NCBI GenBank assembly: GCA_001487125.1
Contig: LN913013.1
Coordinates: 2,260,048 to 2,324,047 of the forward strand
Source: Gabonibacter massiliensis
GTDB taxonomy: Bacteria > Bacteroidota > Bacteroidia > Bacteroidales > Marinifilaceae
Reading direction: 5' to 3'
Length of the DNA: 64,000 bases
Part shown: positions 53,479-63,024 of the stretch, piece by piece
Layout: each line of letters begins with the position of its first letter
Position numbering within the stretch: position 1 is the first letter of the stretch
Notes under the pieces: generated by a model
Databases searched by the model: none
Seen by the model: only the letters and a program-made list of their open reading frames with translations
What the model was told of the DNA's origin: nothing
Position numbers and translations under genes: made by a program

Positions 53479-53826
53479 TTAAGGTTTGGTTTGTTTTACA
53501 GTACGGGTGATTTGTTTGGAATGGAAAGGGATACGACTAACGGAAAATAATTCGTGTTTTTGAGCTGAAACCCTTATGGAGGTAACAAAAGGCTTCTTTG
53601 TTGTTGCCTTGCCCTTTGTCAATACATGTCCGTTACGGGAAGGATCACCGTCATAGATGATGATATCATGATGGAGGGGAACCTCCGAAGATTCTTGGAT
53701 GATGAATTTCAATTCTATGTTTTTCATCGGGGTATTTTGATGCAGAACGCCATGTGCTTTATTGTTCCAGGCGATAGTAATACCTATACAGACTACGGTA
53801 ATAGTTAAGATTAAAAATCGGGTCAT
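53479..53826 (-). CDS. Small secreted protein of unknown function
   Basis: The 115-residue product has an N-terminal hydrophobic segment (FLILTITVVCIGITIAW) and a basic, beta-like remainder (IELKFIIQESSEVPLHHDII) ending RTVKQTKP. No family was recognised. It is convergent with the POT transporter and shares its terminator. Confidence 0.5.
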   Translation of the reverse strand: MTRFLILTITVVCIGITIAWNNKAHGVLHQNTPMKNIELKFIIQESSEVPLHHDIIIYDGDPSRNGHVLTKGKATTKKPFVTSIRVSAQKHELFSVSRIPFHSKQITRTVKQTKP

Positions 53827-53967
53827 GTTATTCTTTTATGTTTGTGTAAAGATTACGTGAGAAAAGAAATTCAGGTTACATCCTGATAAGTAGGAGATTG
53901 GAAAAAAGTTATTATCCGGGAGTTGCCGTAGGGAATTGGAATTTCTTTATTAGATTTGTAAAATATC

Positions 53968-53976
53968 TATTTTTGT
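53968..53976 (+). promoter_or_regulatory. -7 promoter element of the acyl-CoA ligase/ispG operon
   Basis: TATTTTTGT matches TAnnTTTG. It is followed by AAGGAGG at 53987-53993, a strong ribosome-binding site unusually far (13 bases) from the ATG at 54007. Confidence 0.5.
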
Positions 53977-54006
53977 AGTTTTAGTAAGGAGGTTTTGTAA
54001 AGAGGT

Positions 54007-55908
54007 ATGGATACAATCATAGCGTTATTTGAACGGAGTTGCGAGAAATTTTCCGAAAGTCCTTATTTGTGGGAGAAGAGAGATGGAAAATATATATCCA
54101 CGTCTTATCGGGAGGTTAGAGAGAAAGTAATAGATTTTGCCGGAGCTTTACTCTCTTTGGGGATGAATAAGGGAGACCGGGCAGCTCTTTTGAGTGAAGG
54201 ATGTAATCGTTGGGTGTATGCTGAACTGGGGGTATTGTACGCGGGAGGGGTAAATGTACCTTTAAGTATCAAATTGACAAGTGATGAAATCTTATTTCGG
54301 ATAGAACATTCGGGAGTTCGTTTTTTAATCGTTTCTTCTTATTATTTCCGTCGGATACGTGAAATGAGCTCCCGTTTGCTCCAAGTAGAGAAGATCATTG
54401 TATTCGATTATGAGGGAGAAGAGGAGCGTACTCTCTCTTTCGAGTCTCTTTTGTCTGAAGGCAAGTTGTGGTTAGCATCTAATTCTCACGTCTTGAACGA
54501 TCGGATTCGGTCTGTTCGGGCAGATGATCTGGTAAATATCTCTTATACTTCGGGAACAACGACAGACCCTAAAGGGATTATGTTGTCGCATGGGAATTAT
54601 GTGACGAACGTGTTACAGGCTGATTCGCTGATACAGATTCCATCGTCTTATAAGGTGCTTTTGTTTCTGCCTTGGGATCATAGTTTCGCTCATACGGTAG
54701 GCATCTACTCTTTTATGTATAACGGAGCTTCGTTGGCTTCGGTAGATTTTGGAAATTCTCCTATGGAATATTTAAGGAATATTCCGGTGAATCTTTTGGA
54801 AATAAAACCTCATGTCTTGCTTAGTGTGCCGGCATTAGCGAAAAACTTCAGAAAAAATATAGAGGCCGGTATACGGGCGAAAGGACGCTTTATATGGAAG
54901 TTATACCGATGGGGGCTGAAAGCTGCATATCGTTATAATGGTCTGGGAGATGATAGGGGAAAAGGTGGAAAGGCATTTTGGTGGCCTTGGGTTAAAATGG
55001 CGGATGGGTTTATTTTCTCTAAAATTCGTCGGAGTTTCGGTGGAAATTTGCAATTCTTTGTCGGGGGAGGGGCTTTGTTGGATATCGAACTACAACGTTA
55101 TTATGCAGCCTTGGGGATTCCTATGTTACAAGGGTACGGATTGACGGAAGCCTCGCCTGTTATCAGCTCCAATACGCCGGAACGGTATCGTTTCGGTTCT
55201 TCCGGTATGGTCGTGAAGCCATTGGAGTTGAAAATATGTGACGAGGAGGGAAAGGTTCTTCCGGTTGGAGAACAGGGAGAGGTATGGATTAAGGGAGGCA
55301 ACGTGATGCTGGGCTATTGGCGGAATGAAGAAAATACAAAAGAATATATCATAGACGGATGGTTGCGTACCGGTGACATCGGTTATCTTGGGAGAGAGGG
55401 GTGGCTTTATGTTTTAGGCCGGTACAAATCCTTGTTGATAGCTAACGATGGGGAAAAATACAGTCCTGAGGGGATTGAAGAGGCAATCGTGGAACACTCC
55501 CGCTATATCGAATGTTGTATTTTATACAATAATCAATCTCCATACACGGTCGGGCTGATTGTACCGAATAAAACAGCATTGGAGGAGTATATTATGCAGC
55601 AGGAGGTAGAACCGAATACCATGGATGCCTATCGCTCCATGGCCTTGAAGCTGGAAGAGGAGTTGATAGCTTTCAGAAAGGGAGGAAAATGGGCCAATTT
55701 GTTTCCGGAACGTTGGCTTCCAGCGGTTACCGGAATACTTCCTGAAACTATTGGAGAACAAAACGGTTTGATGAACTCTACCATGAAGGTCGTGAGACGT
55801 AACGTGATCGAGCATTTTAAAGCGGAAATTGATTACCTTTACACTCCGGAGGGGAAAGCTATTACGAATAAGCGCAACCTTCAGAATTTAAAACGAATAA
55901 TGTCATAA
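54007..55908 (+). CDS. Long-chain fatty acid--CoA ligase (AMP-forming)
   Basis: The 633-residue adenylating enzyme has the AMP-binding motif ISYTSGTTTDPKGIMLSHGN near residue 178, LQGYGLTEASPVIS near 375, WLRTGDIGYLGREGWLYVLG near 455, and the catalytic lysine region near the end (MNSTMKVVRRNV). It is of the FadD15-like long form and activates fatty acids to acyl-CoA at the inner membrane. ispG begins 20 bases downstream, so the two are probably one transcript. Confidence 0.9.
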   Translation: MDTIIALFERSCEKFSESPYLWEKRDGKYISTSYREVREKVIDFAGALLSLGMNKGDRAALLSEGCNRWVYAELGVLYAGGVNVPLSIKLTSDEILFRIEHSGVRFLIVSSYYFRRIREMSSRLLQVEKIIVFDYEGEEERTLSFESLLSEGKLWLASNSHVLNDRIRSVRADDLVNISYTSGTTTDPKGIMLSHGNYVTNVLQADSLIQIPSSYKVLLFLPWDHSFAHTVGIYSFMYNGASLASVDFGNSPMEYLRNIPVNLLEIKPHVLLSVPALAKNFRKNIEAGIRAKGRFIWKLYRWGLKAAYRYNGLGDDRGKGGKAFWWPWVKMADGFIFSKIRRSFGGNLQFFVGGGALLDIELQRYYAALGIPMLQGYGLTEASPVISSNTPERYRFGSSGMVVKPLELKICDEEGKVLPVGEQGEVWIKGGNVMLGYWRNEENTKEYIIDGWLRTGDIGYLGREGWLYVLGRYKSLLIANDGEKYSPEGIEEAIVEHSRYIECCILYNNQSPYTVGLIVPNKTALEEYIMQQEVEPNTMDAYRSMALKLEEELIAFRKGGKWANLFPERWLPAVTGILPETIGEQNGLMNSTMKVVRRNVIEHFKAEIDYLYTPEGKAITNKRNLQNLKRIMS

Positions 55909-55928
55909 TCGATTGAAATATAATTATT

Positions 55929-57776
55929 ATGCGTAGGAGAACGAGACAGGTTAAAATTGGAAATACGTTTATTGGGTCGGAGTATCCGGTTCTTGTACAG
56001 TCCATGCTAAACACGAGTACGATGGATACTTTCGCTTGTGTGGAACAGGCTGTCCGAATTATTGAGGCAGGGGGAGAGTTAGTAAGAATTACGGCTCCGG
56101 GAAGAAGAGAGGCAGAAAATTTGAAAAATATACATATTGCTTTACGGGAAAAAGGATATCGGGAACCTCTTTCGGCAGATATTCATTTTAATCCGGTAGC
56201 TGCTATGATTGCGGCTCGTTATGTCGAGAAAGTGAGGATAAATCCGGGGAATTTTGTGGATAAACGGGCTACGTTTGAACATTTGGAATATACGGAAGAA
56301 GAGTATACGGAGGAGTTGGAGCGTTTGCGGGCGAAATTCACTCTTTTTTTGAACGTGTGCCGGGAATATCATACGGCGGTACGTATCGGTACGAATCATG
56401 GTTCTTTATCCGATCGGATTATGAGTCGGTATGGAGATACTCCTGAAGGAATGGTAGAGGCGACGATGGAATATCTTCGAGTATGTCGGGAAGAAGAATT
56501 TAATGATGTGGTGATCTCTTTGAAATCCAGCGATTGTCGGGTAATGGTGGAAGCCGTTCGTCTGTTAGTCAGGGAGATGGAGAAAGAGGGGATGGATTAT
56601 CCGTTGCATTTGGGAGTGACAGAAGCCGGGGAGGGGGAGGACGGGCGAATTCGTTCGGCTGTGGGGATAGGAACTCTGTTGAATGAAGGGATCGGAGATA
56701 CGATTCGGGTTTCTTTAACGGAGGCTCCGCAAAAAGAGATCCCGATAGCTCAACGGCTGGTACGGATTTGTACTCCTGAATATCGTTCGGAATTTCCCGT
56801 TTGGAAATCTCATTTTGTTAAACCTTTGATCGTGGCGGATATTTCTCATGTGGATTGTATCGACGAGCGAATTACGGCAGGATTGGATTTTCACGTTGCC
56901 GCGGTCAATGATCCGGTTTACGGTGATTTGCTGAAAGCAGGAAAACAGGCTCCGGAGATTATTTACACGGAAGCTTTGGGACCGGAATTAACCAAATTAC
57001 CGGAGAGTGTGAAGATCCTTGTCCCCTATGAGAACATTGATGTCGCTCACGTGTATAACCGGAATGCAGTTGCCTTGATTGGGGTGAGGGAGTTTTTAAC
57101 CTTGAAGGAGGAACCGGAAGGTAATGGCGTATTCGTAGAGATACGGGGTGTGGAGGAGATAAATCAGGAATTGGCCGTGAAATTGCAAAGAGAAGAAGAG
57201 GCTATTTTGGTATTGACACCGACGGAAGTGCTTTATTCCAACTATCGCCATCTTTTGGAACGATTGGCTGAATTGAACATCAAAAACCGGGTAATTATCC
57301 GGGCGGTCGCTTCGGGAGAAGAAATAGATGATTTGAATCTGCGAGTTGCCGCTCATGTCGGAGGATTATTTATAGATCGTCAGGGATACGGTCTATGGAT
57401 TAGTTATCCTCAGGCGGGTAACCCTTTTGACGCCCTATCCATTAGTCGGAATATTCTTCAGTCAGCCGGAGTTAGGCGCTATAAAACAGAGTTTATTAGT
57501 TGTCCGGGATGTGGACGTACGTTGTATAATTTAGAGGAATCGGTTGCTAAGGTGAAAAAAGCCTTTGCTCATTTGAGTAAATTGAAAATTGCCGTGATGG
57601 GCTGTATTGTAAATGGCCCGGGAGAGATGGGTGATGCCGATTACGGTTACGTGGGGGCTGGAAACGGGAAAGTGAATCTTTACCGGGGAAAAGAAGTCGT
57701 TCGGATTGCCGTTCCCGAGAGCGAAGCTCTCGAAGCATTAAAACAGGTGATCATGGATAATGGAGATTGGGAGTAA
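55929..57776 (+). CDS. ispG: 4-hydroxy-3-methylbut-2-enyl diphosphate synthase (flavodoxin), long form
   Basis: The 615-residue iron-sulfur enzyme of the MEP isoprenoid pathway starts with VKIGNTFIGSEYPVLVQSML and has DIHFNPVAAMIAARYVEK near 79 and LGVTEAGEGEDGRIRSAVG near 227. The 4Fe-4S cysteines are in ISCPGCGRTLYNLEE and VMGCIVNGPGEMGDADYG near the C-terminus. It is much longer than the E. coli enzyme (about 370 residues) because of a middle domain at about 290-510, as in the plant/Chlamydia/Bacteroidota form. It lies 20 bases behind the acyl-CoA ligase gene. Confidence 0.95.
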   Translation: MRRRTRQVKIGNTFIGSEYPVLVQSMLNTSTMDTFACVEQAVRIIEAGGELVRITAPGRREAENLKNIHIALREKGYREPLSADIHFNPVAAMIAARYVEKVRINPGNFVDKRATFEHLEYTEEEYTEELERLRAKFTLFLNVCREYHTAVRIGTNHGSLSDRIMSRYGDTPEGMVEATMEYLRVCREEEFNDVVISLKSSDCRVMVEAVRLLVREMEKEGMDYPLHLGVTEAGEGEDGRIRSAVGIGTLLNEGIGDTIRVSLTEAPQKEIPIAQRLVRICTPEYRSEFPVWKSHFVKPLIVADISHVDCIDERITAGLDFHVAAVNDPVYGDLLKAGKQAPEIIYTEALGPELTKLPESVKILVPYENIDVAHVYNRNAVALIGVREFLTLKEEPEGNGVFVEIRGVEEINQELAVKLQREEEAILVLTPTEVLYSNYRHLLERLAELNIKNRVIIRAVASGEEIDDLNLRVAAHVGGLFIDRQGYGLWISYPQAGNPFDALSISRNILQSAGVRRYKTEFISCPGCGRTLYNLEESVAKVKKAFAHLSKLKIAVMGCIVNGPGEMGDADYGYVGAGNGKVNLYRGKEVVRIAVPESEALEALKQVIMDNGDWE

Positions 57777-57825
57777 ACGAAGGAACTTTTTTGATTTTGT
57801 GGTGATCGACATGTTATAATTCGTC

Positions 57826-57834
57826 TATCTTTGC
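57826..57834 (+). promoter_or_regulatory. -7 promoter element of the second MATE gene
   Basis: TATCTTTGC is a full match to TAnnTTTG, 32 bases before the ATG at 57867. Confidence 0.55.
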
Positions 57835-57866
57835 GGCCGTTTTTATTCACCAGCTAAATAGATCTT

Positions 57867-59219
57867 ATGTCACAAAATACACCTTTGATTTTAGGTACGG
57901 AGAAAATCGGAAAATTACTTCTTCGTTATGCTATTCCCGCCATTATTGCAATGACGGCCTCCTCTTTATATAATATGGTCGATAGTATTTTCATCGGCCA
58001 CGGGGTCGGCCCGTTGGCTATTGCCGGATTGGCGGTGACATTTCCTCTGATGAATTTAGCGGCAGCTTTCGGTTCGCTTGTAGGTGTCGGCGCATCTACT
58101 TTGGTGGCCATAAAATTGGGACAAAAGGATAAAGAGAGTGCAACGCATGTATTGGGGAATGTTATCGTTTTGAATATAATCATTGGAGCGTTGTTTATGG
58201 TGCTGATGCTGATTTTTTTAAAACCGGTACTTCTTTTTTTCGGGGCGAGTCCCGAAACATTACCTTATGCGGAAGATTATATGCAAGTTATTTTGGCCGG
58301 AAATTTGGTAACGCATGTATATTTAGGATTGAATGAGGTATTGAGGGCTTCCGGTTATCCTCAAAAGGCAATGGCGGCAACATTGATGGCGGTGCTGGTA
58401 AATTGCGTGTTGGATGCCCTTTTTATTTTCGTGTTGGATTGGGGAATACGCGGAGCTGCTTATGCTACCGTCCTTGCTCAGGTCTTGGCCTTGAGTTGGG
58501 AGTTGATGCATTTCTTTAATCCGAAAAGTTTTCTTCATTTTCAAAAAGGTATTTTCGGTTTAAAAAGAAGCATAGTGGGAGGGATGCTTGCTATCGGTTT
58601 ATCTCCTTTTTTAATGAATTTATGTGCTTGCTTGGTTGTCATATTGATTAATAAAAGTTTGAAAGTACATGGAGGGGATATGGCGATAGGAGCGTATGGT
58701 ATCGTAAATAGAGTGGTTTTTTTGTTTATTATGATTGTGATGGGGTTCAACCAGGGGATGCAACCCATTGCCGGATATAATTTTGGAGCTCGACAATTTG
58801 ATCGCTTGATTCGGGTGTTGAAATATACCCTGATTTGCGGTATCAGTGTAACGACTTCCGGTTTTTTGATAGGTCAGATTTTTCCTCGGCCTATTATTTA
58901 TCTTTTTACCGTACATGCCGAGTTGGTTGAAATTGCTTCGAGCGGGTTGAGGATTGTGCTTGCTGCATTTCCTTTGGTCGGTTTTCAGATGGTTACTTCC
59001 AGCTTTTTTCAGTCCATCGGGATGGCTAAAAAAGCTATTTTCCTTTCTTTGACGCGCCAATTGTTATTTTTGATTCCCGCTCTTTTGATATTTCCTCATT
59101 TTTGGGGTACGACGGGAGTTTGGGCCAGTATGCCGACAGCCGATGTTATTGCTTCTGTCGTGACGGGATGTATGTTGCATTGGCAATTGAAACGGCTAAA
59201 AATTTCGAATTTGCTTTGA
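57867..59219 (+). CDS. MATE-family efflux transporter (MepA/NorM-like)
   Basis: The 450-residue product has twelve hydrophobic helices. It shows LLLRYAIPAIIAMTASSLYN near residue 17, VDSIFIGHGVGPLAIAGLAV near 38 and MGFNQGMQPIAGYNFGARQF near 291, the paired conserved regions of MATE exporters. The branch differs from the DinF-like protein at 50595. Substrate unknown. Confidence 0.9.
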   Translation: MSQNTPLILGTEKIGKLLLRYAIPAIIAMTASSLYNMVDSIFIGHGVGPLAIAGLAVTFPLMNLAAAFGSLVGVGASTLVAIKLGQKDKESATHVLGNVIVLNIIIGALFMVLMLIFLKPVLLFFGASPETLPYAEDYMQVILAGNLVTHVYLGLNEVLRASGYPQKAMAATLMAVLVNCVLDALFIFVLDWGIRGAAYATVLAQVLALSWELMHFFNPKSFLHFQKGIFGLKRSIVGGMLAIGLSPFLMNLCACLVVILINKSLKVHGGDMAIGAYGIVNRVVFLFIMIVMGFNQGMQPIAGYNFGARQFDRLIRVLKYTLICGISVTTSGFLIGQIFPRPIIYLFTVHAELVEIASSGLRIVLAAFPLVGFQMVTSSFFQSIGMAKKAIFLSLTRQLLFLIPALLIFPHFWGTTGVWASMPTADVIASVVTGCMLHWQLKRLKISNLL

Positions 59220-59309
59220 TTGCGATGTTTTGTTGTTTTAGGCTATGGGCTCTCGCGAATATTTTGATTTAAAATAGGCTCCGGCACCTTATAGGAAAGA
59301 AAAAATAAG

Positions 59310-59318
59310 TAATTTTGT
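59310..59318 (+). promoter_or_regulatory. -7 promoter element of the cytidylate-kinase-like gene
   Basis: TAATTTTGT matches TAnnTTTG, 28 bases before the ATG. Confidence 0.45.
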
Positions 59319-59346
59319 ATGTATAACTAATCCTAAATAAAGTGTT

Positions 59347-59961
59347 ATGGAAAATTGTGTTGTTACAATCGGTAGGCAATTCGGCAGTTGCGGTAAGCAA
59401 ATCGGACAAAAATTATCCGAAAAATTGGGAATTGCTTTTTATGATAAGGAGTTAATCACGTTAGCTTCTCAGGAAAGCGGATTGTGTAAAGAATTTTTTG
59501 AGAAGGCGGATGAACAGAATTCCGGTAGTTTATTGCATGCTTTTGCCGCGGGCTTTACTTTCGGCGGATTTCAATATAACGATTTTCTTTCCAATGAAAA
59601 ACTATTTCAAATTCAGTCGGATGTTATCCGTAAATTGGCGGAAGAGAAATCTTGTGTTATTGTAGGACGTTGTGCGGATTATATTCTGCGGGAGAAGAAA
59701 AATTGTGTGAATATTTTTATTCATGCACCGTTGGATGAACGGATAAAAACCGTGATGCGGCGGGAAAACATATCCGAGCATGATGCTTCGGAGCTTATTC
59801 GTAGAATGGATAAAACTCGTCCGGGATATTATAACTATTACACGGATAAAGAGTGGGGAGTAGCTTCTTCCTATCATTTATCTATCGACTCTTCTCTTTT
59901 GGGAATTGATCGTAGCGTAGATTTTATACAGGAATTTGTAAAAGAAATGATCTCTTGTTGA
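59347..59961 (+). CDS. Cytidylate kinase-like protein
   Basis: The 204-residue product begins VVTIGRQFGSCGKQIGQKLS, a P-loop variant seen in cytidylate-kinase-like proteins, followed by GIAFYDKELITLAS near 30, VIVGRCADYILREKKN near 101, FIHAPLDERIKTVMRREN near 121 and RMDKTRPGYYNYYTDKEWG near 148. True CMP kinases have GPAGSGKST at this position, so the activity is uncertain. It has its own promoter and a strong terminator at 60013. Confidence 0.82.
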   Translation: MENCVVTIGRQFGSCGKQIGQKLSEKLGIAFYDKELITLASQESGLCKEFFEKADEQNSGSLLHAFAAGFTFGGFQYNDFLSNEKLFQIQSDVIRKLAEEKSCVIVGRCADYILREKKNCVNIFIHAPLDERIKTVMRRENISEHDASELIRRMDKTRPGYYNYYTDKEWGVASSYHLSIDSSLLGIDRSVDFIQEFVKEMISC

Positions 59962-60012
59962 TGTAATGAATACGGGATTTTAGAAAAGTATGGTTTTACG
60001 AATGTTATAAGT

Positions 60013-60042
60013 TTAAGGGGGCTTTGGATAGGCCCCCTTTAA
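60013..60042. terminator. Terminator between the kinase-like gene and the NigD-like gene
   Basis: TTAAGGGGGC (60013-60022) pairs with GCCCCCTTTAA (60032-60042) around a 9-base loop, giving a GC-rich stem with A/T flanks. It serves two convergent genes. Confidence 0.85.
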
Positions 60043-60052
60043 ATTGGATTGT

Positions 60053-60919
60053 TTATTTGAGTTCACAAGAGATTCGGGTTTCGTTCGGACTTGCTTGATG
60101 ATTCTCTTTTTGTTTTAGGCCTGACTTGGCCCGAGGATTTGTCTCTTTTCCGGACAACGAGAATGTTCCGCTGTCGCTTTTGGTAACGGTTTCGGGGATA
60201 TTCTTTTTATATTCGGTCCAAATTAATTTTACCGGAACTTTATTGTAACCTTCTGGCACAATGGAAGTTAGGTCAAAAGATACTCTGCCGTAGCTCCAAA
60301 CATATGAATCTGTGTTTTGGGCATCGGGTTTTTCTCCGTATGCATTATGGCGTAAAGTGATATATACGGAGTCGTTGTGTAATCCCATATCGTTTTGAAC
60401 CAGATTGATGAAGTGTTTTTCAGAGGAGCCTTTCTTTACCGGAATTTTGAATTCGACATTCAAGTATTTTCCGCCGAACCATGCTTCCGTGATATTAATG
60501 GGATCGTTACCGATGCTGTCGTTTCGGACGGCTTCATTTTCTTTAATGAAGGATTCTTTTACGGGGACTTTACAAAGTACATCGTCAATATCGTATAAAC
60601 GGATGTAATAAATCATTTTGCCATTTAGGCTTGTTTCCTCCCTTTCACTCCCGATAATGGAGTAATTGGCAACAACCCGTAGACCTTCTTTTACTTCATC
60701 GCCATTGAGACGTACTCCTTCGGAGAGAATCAGTTTATTTCCGTCATCCCGGCGGATAACGTATTTGGATTGGGAATTATCGACTTTTTCAAGATTACCA
60801 TAGCTTATCCACGAATTTCCGTTCCCAACGTAGTAATATTCATCATCGTCATCGCATGACGTAAAGAAGAAGACGGCTAAAAAGCAAATTAACGCCAATT
60901 TCCATGTTTTATTTTCCAT
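60053..60919 (-). CDS. NigD-like lipoprotein
   Basis: The 288-residue product has a lipoprotein signal (LAVFFFTSCDDDDE) with acidic residues after the cysteine, as in surface-exported Bacteroidota lipoproteins. An OB-like N-terminal domain (DDGNKLILSEGVRLNGDEV; YYIRLYDIDDVL) and a beta-sandwich (AWFGGKYLNVEFKIPV; RVSFDLTSIVPEG) match the NigD family. Function is poorly known in the family. It is the only gene on this stretch and has no obvious operon partner. Confidence 0.82.
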   Translation of the reverse strand: MENKTWKLALICFLAVFFFTSCDDDDEYYYVGNGNSWISYGNLEKVDNSQSKYVIRRDDGNKLILSEGVRLNGDEVKEGLRVVANYSIIGSEREETSLNGKMIYYIRLYDIDDVLCKVPVKESFIKENEAVRNDSIGNDPINITEAWFGGKYLNVEFKIPVKKGSSEKHFINLVQNDMGLHNDSVYITLRHNAYGEKPDAQNTDSYVWSYGRVSFDLTSIVPEGYNKVPVKLIWTEYKKNIPETVTKSDSGTFSLSGKETNPRAKSGLKQKENHQASPNETRISCELK

Positions 60920-61024
60920 AGCTGTTTTTAATTATAAAGTTCATCTATATGATGCACTACTTTAAAAAAGGTTGCGTCAATTCGATTGTAATTTTTAATT
61001 AACGAGATCGGGAGATTGAAGGAC

Positions 61025-61056
61025 TAAGAGATCCAATGATTGAATTGAATCTCTTA
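61025..61056. repeat. Intergenic inverted repeat of the GATTAAGAG type
   Basis: TAAGAGAT (61025-61032) pairs with ATCTCTTA (61049-61056). Sequence and size resemble the hairpins at 19547-19588 and 38157-38194. It lies 38 bases past the stop of the minus-strand ferredoxin gene and might aid termination. Confidence 0.35.
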
Positions 61057-61093
61057 ATCGATCGTCGGTACATTACCCCGTTCCTATGGGTTG

Positions 61094-61882
61094 TTATTCA
61101 GCCATGAAGATTTCCGGTTCTTTTCGGTCGTGGAAGTTCCTGAAAAGAAATTCCGTAAAAGGAGTATTGAATATTCTGGCTTGGCTGGGGCATTGTTTTA
61201 CACAGGCACAACATTTAATACAAGTTTCATCGTTGCTTATGATTTCGTCTTTCAGTTGAATGGCTTCGACAGGGCATATTTCGACGCAAAATCCACATCG
61301 GGTACATAAATCTTTTATGGTTTTCGGTGAGGCTGGAGTTTTAGGTTTCTTTTCTTTGTAAGGAATATTTCCTTTCACCTCCAATAAAGGGATATCGCTG
61401 GCTGAACCATAGATATGCAATTGTTCCACGCTTTTTCTCCCTAATGTTTTTGCTATTTGCAAATCGGATGGGTCGGGCCGTCCGGGAGCGGTTGGCATTG
61501 TGGAGGTACTGTAAGAATGTTCTCCGATGAAGGTTCCTCCACTAATGGGAATAAAACCGAGTTCGTTTACCGTATCTCTTAATTCGATTAAGGCATCTTC
61601 GTAATCTCTATTACCATACAAAACGGCGATAATGGCTGGCGATTGATGGGCTTTAATGATTTTTAATCGATCCAATGCCGTTTGCGCAACTCGACCCGCG
61701 TAAGTTGGAACAGCTATGATTGTTAATGTATTCTCAGCTTCGATTGATGTTGCGTTTGACGCAGGCGTCAAGTCGATCTCTTTTCCGATGGGAAGTTGAA
61801 TTCCTTTTGCGATGGCCCTTGCCACTTCCCGAGAAGTGTGAGTTGGTGAAAAATAGATCAATTGAATGGTATTGAATTTCAT
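61094..61882 (-). CDS. EFR1-type flavodoxin/4Fe-4S ferredoxin fusion
   Basis: The 262-residue product has a flavodoxin-like N-terminal domain (IQLIYFSPTHTSREVARAIA with the FMN phosphate loop; AVPTYAGRVAQTALDRL near 78; VLYGNRDYEDAL near 107). Its C-terminal part carries two 4Fe-4S motifs, CTRCGFCVEICPVEAI near 192 and CIKCCACVKQCPSQA near 222. This order defines EFR1-family redox proteins, which may move electrons between partners in the cytoplasm. No partner enzyme is adjacent. Confidence 0.9.
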   Translation of the reverse strand: MKFNTIQLIYFSPTHTSREVARAIAKGIQLPIGKEIDLTPASNATSIEAENTLTIIAVPTYAGRVAQTALDRLKIIKAHQSPAIIAVLYGNRDYEDALIELRDTVNELGFIPISGGTFIGEHSYSTSTMPTAPGRPDPSDLQIAKTLGRKSVEQLHIYGSASDIPLLEVKGNIPYKEKKPKTPASPKTIKDLCTRCGFCVEICPVEAIQLKDEIISNDETCIKCCACVKQCPSQARIFNTPFTEFLFRNFHDRKEPEIFMAE

Positions 61883-62130
61883 TTTGTTGCAGATTAATTA
61901 TTTGCGGTAAAGATAAATATAAAAAACAAAGATTAATGTCCGGCGAAAATGAGATTTTTATTTTGTATCGGAGCAATGGCGTGAATTTCTGAAATAGAAA
62001 TTGCCGAAGCCGGTATATGGATAAATTCAAAATAGAAGGTAATTCCTAAAATAATAGTCGAAACGAGTAGCTTATGCTGTATTTTTCCGTAGAATATATA
62101 GATGGGTAATGGTACAAAATGCAGAGTGTT

Positions 62131-62991
62131 ATGAAAAATATTTATATTACGGGGATACATGGTTTTATCGGGGAAACCATACGAGGTATTTTTGAAAAAT
62201 ATGGATATAAGGTCAATGCGATTCCGAGAAACGTGTTGTTTGAGGGAGGGATGGCATTGAAGGAATATATCGAAGATGCTGACGTGATTGTTAATCTTGC
62301 CGGTAAAAGTATTATGGGCCGTTGGACAGCTCGCGGGAAGGAAGAGATTATGCGTTCCAGGGTATTGGCGACTCGAAACCTGGTGAGGGCCGTCAATGCG
62401 CTTCAGCGAAAACCTCAGGTTTTCATCAATGCTTCGGCCGTGGGTATATATAAGGATGGGAGCGTAAGCGATGAAAATGCTACAACTTATGATTCCGGTT
62501 TTTTGGCAGAAGTTGTAAAGGGTTGGGAAAAAGAAGTAGCGTATTTGGAGGATGTGCGTAAGGTTATTTTGAGATTCGGAATCGTGCTGGGGAAAAATGG
62601 GGGAGTTTTGAAACAACTCAAACCATCCTTTCGATTTCATTTATTCTTGATCATGGGAAGCGGGAAGCAAGCTTTTCCGGTGGTGCATGTTAAGGATATT
62701 GCCGGTTTTATCCGGTACGCCATAGAAAACAGAGATATTGAAGGGATTTACAATATGGTTATTCCAAATTCACTTAGTTATTTAGAGTTTACCAAAGCCT
62801 TGGAAGAACATATTAGAATAAAAATAACAATAAAAGTTCCTGAGAAAGTATTACTGATGCTGTTGGGAGAATCTGCTTTGGTATTGACTCGCTCTGCTAA
62901 TGTGATCCCCTTTCGAACGTTACATTCCGGCTATCGAATGCAATACCCCGATTTAAAATCGATCTTGTCAGATGTTTTAATTGACGATTAG
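62131..62991 (+). CDS. TIGR01777-type NAD-dependent epimerase/dehydratase
   Basis: The 286-residue product begins MKNIYITGIHGFIGETI, the nucleotide-binding loop of extended short-chain dehydrogenases, and has DADVIVNLAGKSIMGRW near 50, INASAVGIYKDG near 102 with the catalytic region, and a C-terminal domain ending LHSGYRMQYPDLKSIL. This matches the YfcH/TIGR01777 family. An in-frame ATG four codons upstream (62119) is possible, but the later ATG puts the loop at the usual distance. Its substrate is unknown. Confidence 0.85.
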   Translation: MKNIYITGIHGFIGETIRGIFEKYGYKVNAIPRNVLFEGGMALKEYIEDADVIVNLAGKSIMGRWTARGKEEIMRSRVLATRNLVRAVNALQRKPQVFINASAVGIYKDGSVSDENATTYDSGFLAEVVKGWEKEVAYLEDVRKVILRFGIVLGKNGGVLKQLKPSFRFHLFLIMGSGKQAFPVVHVKDIAGFIRYAIENRDIEGIYNMVIPNSLSYLEFTKALEEHIRIKITIKVPEKVLLMLLGESALVLTRSANVIPFRTLHSGYRMQYPDLKSILSDVLIDD

Positions 62992-63024
62992 AATGATTCA
63001 ATGATTTAGTGATTCAATGATTTT

